Part shown: piece by piece, positions 17,259-26,562 of the stretch | Position numbering within the stretch: position 1 is the stretch's first letter | How the letters are laid out: each line of letters starts with the position of its first letter | Source of the DNA: Spirulina sp. CS-785/01 | Lineage (GTDB): Bacteria > Cyanobacteriota > Cyanobacteriia > Cyanobacteriales > Spirulinaceae | Assembly: GCF_028330525.1 (NCBI RefSeq) | Contig: NZ_JAQMSD010000091.1 | Span: 1-36,040, forward strand | DNA length: 36,040 nucleotides | Direction: 5' to 3' | Position numbers and translations under genes: made by a program | The notes under the pieces: generated by a model | Seen by the model: only the letters and a program-made list of their open reading frames with translations | Databases searched by the model: none | What the model was told of the DNA's origin: nothing

Positions 17259-17474
17259 AACTCAAAGTCCTCTCAAACAACGATTCACTATAATCTAAGC
17301 AGCCAAGGAGATCACGTCACGATTCACGCAGAATCTCTCTCCTCAAAAGGCAATCAAGTCCTTCTCCAATACTAACCCAGTTTGTAGAGCGTGTTGGGTG
17401 GGGAGAAGAGATTTCATATATGCCCTTGTTAGTGCAGATGCTCTATATTAACAAAATTAAGAGTAATTTGAAAC

Positions 17475-17699
17475 TTACGATAACTCTGGGATATGTTGTG
17501 ATTCATAGTTTTCAATCAGAACCCCAATAATTTCCATTAAAGATGCTAAAGGGTGTGTTTCATCTTCTCCCACTTCGTCTATTAATTGATCAAGAACTGT
17601 TACCAAATATTTATAGTCATCTTCGGTGTGTGGGACAAAAATGGTATCTGCAAGTTGTCGCCAAGCGTTTATTGTGGGTTGGACTTCAATTGTTTTCAT
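17475..17699 (-). CDS. higA: HigA-type antitoxin, N-terminal part only
   Basis: The 74-residue protein (MKTIEVQPTINAWRQLADTI) starts at ATG 17699, 2 bases after the higB stop. It matches the N-terminal half of cyanobacterial HigA-like antitoxins up to GVLIENYESQHIPEL. There a full-length HigA would continue into a helix-turn-helix of about 50 residues; here a Ser and a stop follow. A shred resembling the double-hairpin repeat (GCGTGTTGGGTGGGG near 17390) lies about 80 bases downstream, so truncation by that element is possible. It may still neutralise HigB but should not bind the operator. Confidence 0.65.
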   Translation of the reverse strand: MKTIEVQPTINAWRQLADTIFVPHTEDDYKYLVTVLDQLIDEVGEDETHPLASLMEIIGVLIENYESQHIPELS

Positions 17700-17701
17700 T
17701 T

Positions 17702-17989
17702 TTATTCTTTCCAATTTTCTTTGTCGTATTCTGAATGAGTTAAAATCGCTCGAATATACACTTTTTTACGATTATAATGAATTGCGGCAATTAATCGTGC
17801 TTTGTTTCCTCCAATGTTAAATACTGTGAGTTTCCCTACTTTGTCCGCAGAGGGAAACAGGGTACGCAAGTCAGCAAAGGAAGTAAAATTATTTTTTTTG
17901 ATTATTTGATACCATTGCACTAAAGCTGTTTGAGTTTCAGGATGTTTGGCAGCAAATTCATTGATTCTTTTACGAGTAATGATGTGCAT
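17702..17989 (-). CDS. higB: HigB-family (RelE-like) mRNA interferase toxin
   Basis: The 95-residue toxin starts at ATG 17989 (MHIITRKRINEFAAKHP). A longer frame to 18106 adds 39 unlikely residues. Family blocks include FPSADKVGKLTVFNIGGNKA and RLIAAIHYNRKKVYIRAILT, then HSEYDKENWK at the C-terminus with the usual His. HigB cleaves mRNA on the ribosome and is held in check by HigA. The toxin gene comes first, as is normal for higBA. The frame is intact. Confidence 0.9.
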   Translation of the reverse strand: MHIITRKRINEFAAKHPETQTALVQWYQIIKKNNFTSFADLRTLFPSADKVGKLTVFNIGGNKARLIAAIHYNRKKVYIRAILTHSEYDKENWKE

Positions 17990-18047
17990 TGTTACATAAT
18001 GACATTTTGATCTATCAAGAATGTGTAGATTCGAGATTGTAGTAAAA

Positions 18048-18287
18048 TTAGTAATTTTTGGAAGGGAGAGGGATTGTTTTTTCGTTACTCCAATAAACGG
18101 TTTCAATCCATAATTCTCTGGCTTCGTTAATATTGTCTAATGCCTCCTCTAAGGTATCCCCTTGGGTGATACATCCCGGTAAATCGGGAATTGTGACGGT
18201 ATATCCCCCATCTGCTGCGGGATAGAGCGATATGGGATATTTTAGAGAGATATAGTTATAGAATACAAGAGGGTGCGGTGCGTTCAA
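18048..18287 (-). CDS. Orphan HicB-family protein, duplicate 2, N-terminus replaced by repeat DNA
   Basis: The body (YISLKYPISLYPAADGGYTV) is nearly the same as duplicate 1 at 16085-16333. The first 14 codons of duplicate 1 are missing, and the frame instead runs into double-hairpin repeat copy 3, giving NAPHPLVFYN. The only available start is TTG 18287 inside the repeat; there is no Met in the body. It may therefore be a pseudogene. Compared with locus 1, a deletion of about 125 bp (equivalent to roughly 16294-16418) explains the junction. Confidence 0.6.
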   Translation of the reverse strand: MNAPHPLVFYNYISLKYPISLYPAADGGYTVTIPDLPGCITQGDTLEEALDNINEARELWIETVYWSNEKTIPLPSKNY

Positions 18288-18343
18288 CGGTCGATACTCT
18301 CTATTTTGTCTCCAAGGTAAAATCCGTTGAACGCACCCTACGG
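18255..18343. repeat. Double-hairpin dispersed repeat, copy 3 (second hairpin only)
   Basis: It starts at GTTATAGAATACAAGAGGGT and holds only the second inverted repeat (GGTGCGTTCAACGG with CCGTTGAACGCACC). The first hairpin has been lost together with the start of the adjacent hicB copy. Identity to copy 2 over the shared part is about 90%. Confidence 0.85.
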
Positions 18344-18358
18344 TTGTATTACAGTTCT

Positions 18359-19279
18359 TTATGAAGTGGTATTTTTCTTATTTATAAATTCTAAAATCCT
18401 AGATAATTCATTGGGTAACTTATCTTTTAGTATTCTGGCTAAATGAGATTTACTAAATTCTATTTCATTAAACTTGGTTGACAATTCTTTAGCTTTTTCT
18501 TTTAATTTTCTATTTAAGTAAAAAAAGAAATATTTGCCCTTTACATACTTTTGTCTATTATTTATATCGTTCCTCATTTCATTTTGAATATATTCTTTAC
18601 ATTTATCGTAAATTACCTTGATTTCTTCTTCTGATATCTCAGGAGAACGTTGAATTATTGTCTTTAGAACTAATTCTTCGGAACAAATCTGATTATCTTT
18701 TAAGAAATTTTTTCTTTGTTTTAAAAGAGTCCAATTGCCAGCAGCTATAGTGATATATTTTTGGAAAAAAGTATTAATTATATACTCAATATCATCTAAT
18801 TTTAATGACGCTATTATTGGTTTCAATATACTTTTATCAGCAGATTTTTCGTATAAATAATTATATATAATTTCTGAGTCAATAAAATAATTTTCTAATG
18901 TATAGCGGCTTTTAAATATATAAAGTCTACCATCATAAATACTGTTATTTAATTCTTGTTCAACTTCTTCATCAGTTCTAAAATCTCTATCAATAATACC
19001 AAAAAACTTTTGACGTTGAGTGGGAGTTAAATTTTCGACAATTTGCCTCAAATATTCTTTAACTTGTTCGCAGCCTCCCAAAGATTCTCGATTGGTGTCA
19101 GTCACAAAAGCTATTCTGTCAGATTGCTCTTGAAATAAAATGTTAAAAATTACATGATCATCATAACCCTCTACAAATACAATTTTTTTTCTACCAGCGT
19201 TATCAATAGCATTTCTAACACTTTTGTTTTCAATAAAACTATATAATCCACCAGTAATTGTTTGAAAATCTTGTGACAT
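18359..19279 (-). CDS. DUF4435 TOPRIM-type nuclease, AriB-like (PARIS effector candidate)
   Basis: The 306-residue protein has a TOPRIM-like core: Glu37 in KKIVFVEGYDDHVIF, GGCEQV at 68-73, and Asp97/Asp99 in FFGIIDRDF. Then comes KSRYTLENYFID, a block typical of DUF4435. It starts 12 bases after the stop of the AAA ATPase gene. In the PARIS system a DUF4435 protein (AriB) is held by an ABC-type ATPase (AriA) and released as a toxic nuclease when a phage inhibitor is sensed. Architecture and gene order match; the specific trigger and target are unknown. An OLD- or Gabija-like split system is the alternative. Confidence 0.7.
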   Translation of the reverse strand: MSQDFQTITGGLYSFIENKSVRNAIDNAGRKKIVFVEGYDDHVIFNILFQEQSDRIAFVTDTNRESLGGCEQVKEYLRQIVENLTPTQRQKFFGIIDRDFRTDEEVEQELNNSIYDGRLYIFKSRYTLENYFIDSEIIYNYLYEKSADKSILKPIIASLKLDDIEYIINTFFQKYITIAAGNWTLLKQRKNFLKDNQICSEELVLKTIIQRSPEISEEEIKVIYDKCKEYIQNEMRNDINNRQKYVKGKYFFFYLNRKLKEKAKELSTKFNEIEFSKSHLARILKDKLPNELSRILEFINKKNTTS

Positions 19280-19291
19280 GACTAATTTAGA

Positions 19292-20452
19292 CTATTCTAA
19301 AACTTCAGTTAATCGGATTATAGATTTTTCTTCAAAAGCATTCCATATAATATCGGAGTGAGAAGTTACAACGATTTGACATCCTTTCTCTCGTTGAAGT
19401 TCTCTCAACATTTTTATGGCTTTTTCTTGAAATTCTGGATGCAAACTTTGATCAATTTCGTCTATCAAAATAATTGAATTTTGTGAGGCTTTTAAGTATA
19501 TTTGAATAGCTAATATTAGTAAACTCTCTTCACCTGAACTAAGTAGTTCAATTCCATGCTCTTTACCTTGTTTCGTTTTCATTACAACCTGAAAATCTGG
19601 TTTGTTTATCTTTTCGATTTTTTGATCTGACAAGATATGTTTATTGATCCATTTAACTAAAGACTCATATCTCTCTGGATAAGCATAGTTATAAAAAACT
19701 AATAATTTTTCTAAATCATCTCTTTTAGGGTTATATGAATAGACAATATTATAAGTTGATTTATTTTTGGGTAGAGATGTATAACGTATATCTAAAATTT
19801 CTCGATCATGTGAATTAAAAAGAAAAAAGTAGGGAAGTTGTAAATGATCAGTATCAGCATAATTGATTTCTTTCTCTATATGTTCCTCTATTGCTTTGAA
19901 AAAATCATTTAATATCTCTTGATTTCTAATATTTCTTTCTTTTTGAAAAGTATCGAATTCTTTGTCTGTTAAATCGGTTAAAAATCGAATGAACTGACGT
20001 TTTGTTCTTTCGTCTAATCGATATTCTTCCTCTTCTTCTGGGCTTTTTACAATAGTGTCTTCTATATTTTGTATGATAGATTTTATTTCTTCACTCACTA
20101 TGACAAAACATTGTGATTCTTCATACTTTTTATCATATTGAATTTCTTCTTCTTCTCCGAACACTAAGGACAAAAGTTTATTCTCATTAATAATTAAATC
20201 GAGTTGTGCAAACTCAGTTCTTGTTAAAATATGGGGTTTTAATCGATCAAAGAACAACCTATTCTTGTTAAAAAATCTTGGAGTTAAAAAAGAAGCTAAA
20301 TTAAAAATTAGTTCAAGAATAGTAGTTTTTCCTGAACCATTGACACCGGAAAGACATATTAAATCCTGTGGTATCCCATCCTGTGTAAAGTCTATCAAGT
20401 GATTCGAGAAAACTCCACAGTTACGAATATACAATTTTGATAGTCTTATCAT
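19292..20452 (-). CDS. AAA/ABC-type ATPase, AriA-like (PARIS sensor candidate)
   Basis: The 386-residue protein begins with an SMC/RecF-like start (LYIRNCGVFSNHLIDF) and Walker A GVNGSGKT (36-43). A charged, helical middle follows (about 110-200). The ABC signature is LLSSGEES (about 303-310), Walker B is IILIDEIDQSLHPEF (about 327-341), and the switch His is in VTSHSD (about 362-367). This is the AAA_15/AAA_21 layout used by AriA and by OLD-family ATPases, but without the fused TOPRIM domain, which is the next gene. Both genes are intact, AT-rich and on one strand. No separate promoter could be assigned; the 145-base gap to chlH holds a hairpin. Confidence 0.75.
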   Translation of the reverse strand: MIRLSKLYIRNCGVFSNHLIDFTQDGIPQDLICLSGVNGSGKTTILELIFNLASFLTPRFFNKNRLFFDRLKPHILTRTEFAQLDLIINENKLLSLVFGEEEEIQYDKKYEESQCFVIVSEEIKSIIQNIEDTIVKSPEEEEEYRLDERTKRQFIRFLTDLTDKEFDTFQKERNIRNQEILNDFFKAIEEHIEKEINYADTDHLQLPYFFLFNSHDREILDIRYTSLPKNKSTYNIVYSYNPKRDDLEKLLVFYNYAYPERYESLVKWINKHILSDQKIEKINKPDFQVVMKTKQGKEHGIELLSSGEESLLILAIQIYLKASQNSIILIDEIDQSLHPEFQEKAIKMLRELQREKGCQIVVTSHSDIIWNAFEEKSIIRLTEVLE

Positions 20453-20524
20453 AATGATTTATTTAAACAGAGCTAAAATGTATTATTTATTAAATTTATT
20501 TATTCAATTTTAAAAACGAAATTT

Positions 20525-20571
20525 AGGGGAATAGAATATCGCATATTTTAGTGGCGATATTCCGTTCCCCT
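20525..20571 (-). terminator. Strong hairpin downstream of chlH
   Basis: AGGGGAA (20525-20531) pairs with TTCCCCT (20565-20571), and AATATCGC (20535-20542) pairs with GCGATATT (20554-20561), with a symmetrical 3-base internal loop. It starts 27 bases after the chlH stop, and a T-rich run follows on the transcribed strand. It probably separates chlH from the ATPase/TOPRIM pair. Confidence 0.75.
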
Positions 20572-20597
20572 ATTATATCTACTTAACGACTCAACAA

Positions 20598-23500
20598 CTA
20601 CTCAACGCCTTCAATGCGGTCTTCGACCTCCATGTATAACTCGCGGAGACGGTCTAAATTCTCCTCAGAAGTCTCCCAGTAACCGCGGCCATTCACCTCC
20701 AACAACGTACTCACCATCTTGCGGAACGAGTTGGGGTTCATGTCCATTAAGCGTTTGCACATTTCCTCATCTTTGATGAAGGTGTCGTTGGTATCTTCAT
20801 AAACCCAGTTGTCCACAGCCCCCGCAGTGGCAGACCAACCCATGGTATTTACCAAACGCTTAGATAACTCCCGGACTCCCTCATAACCGTGACTCAGCAT
20901 CCCTTCGTACCATTTCGGGTTTAACATTTTCGTGCGGGCATCGAGACGCACGGTTTCCGATAAGGTGCGGACTTGGGCATTGGCCGTGGTGGTGTCGGCA
21001 ATGTAGGAGGCGGGTTGTTTGCCATCCTTGCGTAACTTGGACACAACCTTGGTGGGGTCTGAGTCGAAGTAGTGGGAAACGTCCGTTAAGCTGATTTCCG
21101 AGGAATCTAAGTTCTGGAACGTGACATCAGCACTGGATAAAGACGACTCAAACAAGTCCCGGTTGGTGTCCATGACTCCTGGGTTATCGGAGTTGAAGGA
21201 GAAAGATTTACGGTTTAAATACATATCCTGTAACTCGCTTTCTTCCTCCCAACTGCTATTTTCCACCGCTAAATTCACATTAGAGGCATAGGACCCAGAA
21301 GCGTTAGAAAAGACCCGTGTGGCCGCTTGACGCAAGTTAATGCCCATGTCTTCTGCTTGCTGCATGGCGTGTTTGCGGACAAAGTTCATTTCTGGGGGTT
21401 CGTCCGCTTCGGCGGCCATTTTCACCGCTTGGTCTAAGAGGGACATTTGGTTGATAAACAGGTCGCGGAAGACTCCGGAACAGTTCACCACTACGTCAAT
21501 GCGGGGACGGCCTAATTCTTCTAAGGGGATGAGTTCTAATTTATTCACCCGTCCGAGGGAGTCGGGACAAGGCTTAACCCCCACCATCCAGAGAATTTGG
21601 GCGAGGGACTCTCCGTAGGTTTTGATATTATCTGTCCCCCAGAGGACACAGGCGATGGTTTCCGGGTAGTCGCCGCCATTATCTAAGCGTTGCCGTTCGA
21701 TGAGACGGTCAACCACGATTTTTGCCGATTTTACTGCCGCGATGGTGGGGATGGACTGGGGGTCGAGGGCGTGGATATTTTTTCCGGTGGGCAGTACCAT
21801 CGGGTTGCGGATGGGGTCGCCGCCGGGGCCGGGGAGGATGTATTCTCCTTCTAGGGCTTGCAGGAGTCCGCCTAACTCGTTATCCGCGCAGACTTGTTCT
21901 AAGCAGAATTCGAGGTATTCAAAGAGGGGTTTTAAGTCTTCGGTGTTGACTTCTTTATATCCGGAATTGTGTAGGGACTCCACCCAAGGGGTTTTCTTGA
22001 AGCGGTTGAAGAAGTTTAACCCGGTGACTTTGGAGACGCGACCCTCTGCGTCGGTTTGGGCTTTGACGAGGGCGGCAACGGCATCACGGGTGGCTTGGGT
22101 GATGTTCTGGAGTAAGTCCACATCGTTGAGGATACCACGATCGCTGTTAGAATAAACCTCCTGAATCTCCCGGCCCAAACTCTCAGCAATAATGGTCGGT
22201 AAACTCTTAATGCCCTCTTCTTCCCGGTCTAAACTGGCAATATTCACCAACGTGGCAATAGCCTCCTCAGCAGTCGGCGGTTTACCGACCACGTGCAGAC
22301 CACAGGGCAAGAGACGGGACTCAATCTCCATCAACTTGCGATAGACCATACCCACAATATTATCCCGTTCTTCAGGAGTCATATCCTTGGCATCCTTCTC
22401 CGGGATATCAATATCTTGGTCTAAATTCACCAAGCGACTCTGATCCATAATAGTATTGACAATCTGAATCGCCCGGCCTCCGTCTTTTAAGTCCCGATAA
22501 GACCCAATTAACTCATTTAACTCTTTTAACCCTTTGTACAGTCCCGCATTCTCCGCAGGGGGGGTTAAATAGCTGATGGTTTCGGCATAACTACGCCGTT
22601 TAGCAATAGTCGCCTCAGAGGGATTATTGGCCGCATAGTAATAAATATTAGGCGTTGAGCCAATTAAACTATCCGGGTAACAAGTCCCTGACATTCCCAT
22701 CTGTTTACCGGGCATAAATTCTAAAGACCCGTGGGTTCCGAAGTGTAACACGGCATCCGCTTGCCAGATATGCTCTAAATAGGTGTAGTAGGCGGCAAAG
22801 CCGTGGTGGGGAGAGGCGGACCGAGAGAACAATAAGCGCATGGGGTCCCCTTCGTAACCAAAGGTGGGCTGTACCCCAATAAACACATTGCCGAACTGTT
22901 TCCCGTAAACAAGCAGGTTTTGACCGTCACTGTTTAAATGTCCTGGTGGGTCGCCCCAGTTTTCTTTTAAGCGTTCGTAGTAGGGGGTGAGGCGTTCGTA
23001 TTCCATCACCGACATCCGATAGGCCACATTCAGTTCTGGGCTGGCATACTGGGCTTGGGCATCGTGGATGACGGCCTCCATTAATTTTTCGGGGGACTCA
23101 GGAAGGTCTTGAATATCATAGCCATTATTGTGCAGGGCTTGCAGCACTTCGTAAATTGAGCCAAATACGTCTAAATAGGCGGCCGTTCCCACGTTGCCTT
23201 TATCGGGGGGGAAGCTGAAGACGGTGATGGCGACTTTTTTGTCTAGTTTGGGTTTTTTGCGGAGGTTGGCCCATTTTAAGGCCCGTTTGGCGACGGCTTC
23301 TACCCGGTCTTGGAGGGCGATCGCTTTCCCGGTTGCCCCGTCTCGTCCGGAGAGGATAATGGGTTCAATGGCCCCATCTAACTCAGGGATGGCAATTTGT
23401 AAGGCCACTTGGATGGGATGTAACCCCAGTTCGCTGTCTTCCCATTCTTCGGTGGTTTGGAAAACAAGGGGTAAGGCCACCATGTAGGGGCGGTTGAGGC

Positions 23501-24602
23501 GTTTTAAGGAGTCAATGGCTTTGGGATGGTCTTGTCGCGCTGGCCCACCGACTAAGGCAAACCCGGTTAAGGAGACGACGACATCCACGTAGGGGGTGGG
23601 TTCAACGCCTTGGACTCGTTTATCCCAGAAATACTCATCCACGGGTTTGGAGAAGTCTAACCCGCCGGAGAAGACGGCGATGACTCGTGCGCCCATGGCT
23701 TCTAATTCCTGTACCATGGCGACATAATGGGCATCATCTCCGGTGACGAGGTGGGTGCGCTGCATGGCTAACCCGACGCAGGGGGCGAGGGGGTCCCGTA
23801 AGTCTTCGTTGATATCCTCTCGTTGGTTGTACCAGTCCCAATATTCGTTGATATCCTCGAACATTTTCGGGGCGAGGGGATGCCAGATGCCCATGTCGGG
23901 ATAGACGACGGGGTCAGCGTAGGCGAGTTCTCCGGTTTCGTCGTTCCAGAGTCCAGCATCGGGGAAGACATATTTATCTGCCAACATGAGCAGGAAGTTT
24001 TCCAGGTTGTCTGCTGACCCACCGAGCCAATATTGGAAACTTAACATAAAGTTGCGAGCGTCCTGGGCCCGGTCCACGGGCATATATTTCAGGACTTTGG
24101 GGAGGGTTCGCAACAGTTTGAGCATACTGTCTTGGAAGGACGAACCGGATTTTTTCTTGCGGTTGCGCATGAATTGCGCGATCGCACTTTTCGATTGTCC
24201 CAAATTCTCCATGGAAAATTTCCCCATCTTATTGAGGCGCATCACTTGGGGCATGGAGGGGAAAACAATGGACAAGTCGAGGTTTTCCCGGTGCGGTTGT
24301 ACCGCCTCGACGACTTTATCGGCCAATTCTTCAATAAAAATTAACGAGGCAATAAAAATATTGGCCTCGGCCACATCTTGTTTGAAATTATCGTAGTTTT
24401 CCGGGTCCCGTAACTCCTCAATCAAATAACCGCGCAGATCAATGGCCAGTTTCTCGTTATTGGCGTTGATAGCTTGGACGGCCTTGGTTAAGGTGCTTTG
24501 GTACTGTGGCTCTAACACGACATAGACCACCTTGAGCAAGGAACGATCATTGAGCGATTCTGGGATTATGCGTCGATGGGTGGACTTGACGTGGGTGAAC
24601 AT
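20598..24602 (-). CDS. chlH: Magnesium chelatase subunit H
   Basis: ChlH is the large porphyrin-binding subunit that inserts Mg2+ into protoporphyrin IX together with ChlI and ChlD, the first committed step to chlorophyll. The 1334-residue product has normal full length for oxygenic phototrophs. Conserved stretches include [54 protein letters not shown] and [18 protein letters not shown]. The N-terminal CobN-like region and C-terminal half are uninterrupted. It borders the accessory island at its 3' end, where a hairpin terminates it. ChlI and ChlD are not in the window. A divergent AT-rich region of 277 bases precedes it. Confidence 0.98.
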   Translation of the reverse strand: MFTHVKSTHRRIIPESLNDRSLLKVVYVVLEPQYQSTLTKAVQAINANNEKLAIDLRGYLIEELRDPENYDNFKQDVAEANIFIASLIFIEELADKVVEAVQPHRENLDLSIVFPSMPQVMRLNKMGKFSMENLGQSKSAIAQFMRNRKKKSGSSFQDSMLKLLRTLPKVLKYMPVDRAQDARNFMLSFQYWLGGSADNLENFLLMLADKYVFPDAGLWNDETGELAYADPVVYPDMGIWHPLAPKMFEDINEYWDWYNQREDINEDLRDPLAPCVGLAMQRTHLVTGDDAHYVAMVQELEAMGARVIAVFSGGLDFSKPVDEYFWDKRVQGVEPTPYVDVVVSLTGFALVGGPARQDHPKAIDSLKRLNRPYMVALPLVFQTTEEWEDSELGLHPIQVALQIAIPELDGAIEPIILSGRDGATGKAIALQDRVEAVAKRALKWANLRKKPKLDKKVAITVFSFPPDKGNVGTAAYLDVFGSIYEVLQALHNNGYDIQDLPESPEKLMEAVIHDAQAQYASPELNVAYRMSVMEYERLTPYYERLKENWGDPPGHLNSDGQNLLVYGKQFGNVFIGVQPTFGYEGDPMRLLFSRSASPHHGFAAYYTYLEHIWQADAVLHFGTHGSLEFMPGKQMGMSGTCYPDSLIGSTPNIYYYAANNPSEATIAKRRSYAETISYLTPPAENAGLYKGLKELNELIGSYRDLKDGGRAIQIVNTIMDQSRLVNLDQDIDIPEKDAKDMTPEERDNIVGMVYRKLMEIESRLLPCGLHVVGKPPTAEEAIATLVNIASLDREEEGIKSLPTIIAESLGREIQEVYSNSDRGILNDVDLLQNITQATRDAVAALVKAQTDAEGRVSKVTGLNFFNRFKKTPWVESLHNSGYKEVNTEDLKPLFEYLEFCLEQVCADNELGGLLQALEGEYILPGPGGDPIRNPMVLPTGKNIHALDPQSIPTIAAVKSAKIVVDRLIERQRLDNGGDYPETIACVLWGTDNIKTYGESLAQILWMVGVKPCPDSLGRVNKLELIPLEELGRPRIDVVVNCSGVFRDLFINQMSLLDQAVKMAAEADEPPEMNFVRKHAMQQAEDMGINLRQAATRVFSNASGSYASNVNLAVENSSWEEESELQDMYLNRKSFSFNSDNPGVMDTNRDLFESSLSSADVTFQNLDSSEISLTDVSHYFDSDPTKVVSKLRKDGKQPASYIADTTTANAQVRTLSETVRLDARTKMLNPKWYEGMLSHGYEGVRELSKRLVNTMGWSATAGAVDNWVYEDTNDTFIKDEEMCKRLMDMNPNSFRKMVSTLLEVNGRGYWETSEENLDRLRELYMEVEDRIEGVE

Positions 24603-24879
24603 AGATGTATTCTCCTTGAGCGCGTAACTTGCTAGTTATGAGTTGCCTGAATTGCTGGAACTGAACCATAACAGCCAGTATCCCGACGATGAGGGATATG
24701 TCTGTTAATGTTTTTTTGTATCAGATTATGTACGCTTTCAGGGGGATTTTCGCCTATTTCGACACAATTTGATAAGAAGAATAAATTTTTTGTAACAAAA
24801 CTTGACAAATTTTGTGAGCATTTACTCCGTTATTTTTTACAAAATTTAATTATTAATAACTTGACAAATGTAAAAAAAT
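24603..24879. promoter_or_regulatory. Divergent promoter region between chlH and the lpxB-related gene
   Basis: These 277 bases must carry both promoters. The right half is very AT-rich and holds a perfect 12-base direct repeat, AACTTGACAAAT, at 24799-24810 and 24858-24869. Each contains TTGACA, but no well-spaced -10 box follows either, and the second lies only about 14 bases before the ATG at 24880. They could be operator half-sites. Related ACAAAA/TTTTGT words lie around them. No ribosome site is evident before 24880. Confidence 0.4.
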
Positions 24880-26145
24880 ATGAATAAAGAATTTGACCTA
24901 CTCATCCTTTCCAATGGCCCCGGAGAAATTACCACTTGGGTGTGTCCGGTGGTGCAGTTACTCCGCAAACTCTATCCCCATCCCCTGCGTATTTCGGTGG
25001 TTCTTTCCCCTTGTCCCAATGCGTCAGGCCGAGAGGTGGAGTTGGCCCAGTCTTACCCGGAAGTGGACCGGGTACAGGGAGCGCGGTATTTTTGGGATTT
25101 TTTACTGTGGGGGAAAACGGCAGAGCCTTGGGACTGGTATGACCGGGGAATGGTGGTCTTTCTGGGGGGAGATCAACTGTTTTCGGTGATGATTGGGCGA
25201 CGGTTAGGCTATCCTGTGGTTATTTATGCAGAATGGGAAGCGCGGTGGCCGCGGTGGGTACATCGTTTTGCAGGGATGAATGACCAGGTGCGACAGTCCC
25301 TCCCCCGGAAATATCAGCATAAATGTACGATAGTGGGGGATTTAATGGCCGATGTGGAGATGGAGGAGAATAGGTTTGTTGAGGACTATTGGGGAGACAA
25401 TACCGAATTGATTGGCCTGTTACCGGGGTCAAAGGCCATGAAATTAACTCAGGGGTTGCCTTTGGTTTGTGCGGTGGCGGAACAAATACACAGGCAACGT
25501 CCGCAAACCCAGTTTATCATTCCGGTGGCCCCGACTTTGAGTATAGAGGAGTTAGCGAAATATTGCGATCGCGCCTATAATCCCATCATCCCCAAACTGG
25601 GTAACGTCAGTGCCAAATTAGTCACCCCCCCAGACACCCTCCCCTACCTCGAAACCTCTGGAGGGTTACAAATTCCCCTCTGGCAAGAGTTTCCCGCTTA
25701 TTCTATCTTGAGTCAATGTCGCCTTTGTTTAACCAGCATCGGCGCAAATACGGCACAATTAGGGGCATTAGCTGTGCCGATGATTGTTTGTAGTCCCACT
25801 CAACAAATCGACGCAATGCGAGCATGGGATGGACTCCCCGGCCTCTTAGTTAATTTACCTTTAGTGGGGACAGGGTTTGCCGTCACGATTAACTGGTTAA
25901 TGTTTCAGTATGTATCAAGAGCAAAACCCCTCTTTGCTTGGCCGAATATCTGGGCCAAACGGGAAATTGTCCCAGAGTTAGTCGGTAACTTAACCCCAGA
26001 AAGACTGGCCGAAGTCGCCTTAAATTATTTAAATCATCCTGAAACCCTACAACAGATGCAGCAAAGATTAAGGTCAGTCCGTGGAGCGTCCGGTGCGGTA
26101 CGTCAGTTTGTGGAACTGCTCATAGATGAAATGGAAACTCAATAA
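24880..26145 (+). CDS. Lipid-A-disaccharide synthase-related protein (LpxB-like glycosyltransferase)
   Basis: The 421-residue protein belongs to the cyanobacterial family related to LpxB (GT19). It has LLILSNGPGEITTWVCPVV at the N-terminus, matching the SGE-D motif region of LpxB, VVFLGGDQLFSVMIGRRLGY in the first Rossmann half, and GLLPGSKAMKL plus CLTSIGANTAQLGALAVPMI in the C-terminal donor-binding half. True LpxB joins UDP-diacylglucosamine to lipid X; most cyanobacteria lack canonical lipid A, and the substrate of this family is unknown. It is divergent from chlH and is followed by a double-hairpin repeat. Confidence 0.85.
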   Translation: MNKEFDLLILSNGPGEITTWVCPVVQLLRKLYPHPLRISVVLSPCPNASGREVELAQSYPEVDRVQGARYFWDFLLWGKTAEPWDWYDRGMVVFLGGDQLFSVMIGRRLGYPVVIYAEWEARWPRWVHRFAGMNDQVRQSLPRKYQHKCTIVGDLMADVEMEENRFVEDYWGDNTELIGLLPGSKAMKLTQGLPLVCAVAEQIHRQRPQTQFIIPVAPTLSIEELAKYCDRAYNPIIPKLGNVSAKLVTPPDTLPYLETSGGLQIPLWQEFPAYSILSQCRLCLTSIGANTAQLGALAVPMIVCSPTQQIDAMRAWDGLPGLLVNLPLVGTGFAVTINWLMFQYVSRAKPLFAWPNIWAKREIVPELVGNLTPERLAEVALNYLNHPETLQQMQQRLRSVRGASGAVRQFVELLIDEMETQ

Positions 26146-26157
26146 AAAAAGGGTTCA

Positions 26158-26212
26158 ATCTGCCTTGGGTTAAAACCCAAGGCCAATAGCTCAAACCCAT
26201 TAAAACGGGTTA
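26158..26212. terminator. Double-hairpin intergenic repeat (copy 2)
   Basis: CCTTGGGTT pairs with AACCCAAGG and AACCCATT pairs with AACGGGTT (one wobble), with the same AATAGCT linker as at 9998-10055. It starts about 15 bases after the lpxB-related stop. A terminator role is inferred from position in both cases. Confidence 0.6.
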
Positions 26213-26415
26213 ATCGACGGTTCGTAAAAGAAGAAAAAACACCAACAACAAGATCACAGAAAGGTGTAACCCATATCACTGAGTTTAGTTCCTTTCATCA
26301 CCGGTTAACTTGATCAACTACACCCTGTCCGATACCAGTACATCACATTAGTCAAGCCAAAAATTGGTGAAAGTAAAGATAAGTAAATAAACTACTGAGT
26401 TTTCACTCTCGAACC

Positions 26416-26562
26416 ATGAAAAAGAAAAAATGGCAAAAACTCCTATTCCATTTGAGCTTTTGGTTATTTCTCGAAATCTTTTTGGGATATATTGGCCTAG
26501 ATAACTTAGCGGACTATAGTGAGTTCCTATTCCCCCAACCCCGCCTCATACTTAGCCGTTAG
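26416..26562 (+). CDS. Small conserved membrane protein (48 aa)
   Basis: ATG 26416 opens a 48-codon frame: a basic start (MKKKKWQKLL), one hydrophobic helix (FHLSFWLFLEIFLGYIGL), then DNLADYSEFLFPQPRL. The layout of a positively charged start, one membrane segment and a short acidic tail looks like a real small protein, and I recall similar DNLADYSEF proteins in other cyanobacteria, unverified. It is alone in its strand segment between two larger plus-strand genes. Function unknown. Confidence 0.55.
   Translation: MKKKKWQKLLFHLSFWLFLEIFLGYIGLDNLADYSEFLFPQPRLILSR

Noticed and set aside
18048-20452. Treating hicB duplicate 2 as part of the ATPase/TOPRIM system
   Set aside because: A hairpin repeat lies between them, and the same hicB occurs elsewhere in the island without these genes.
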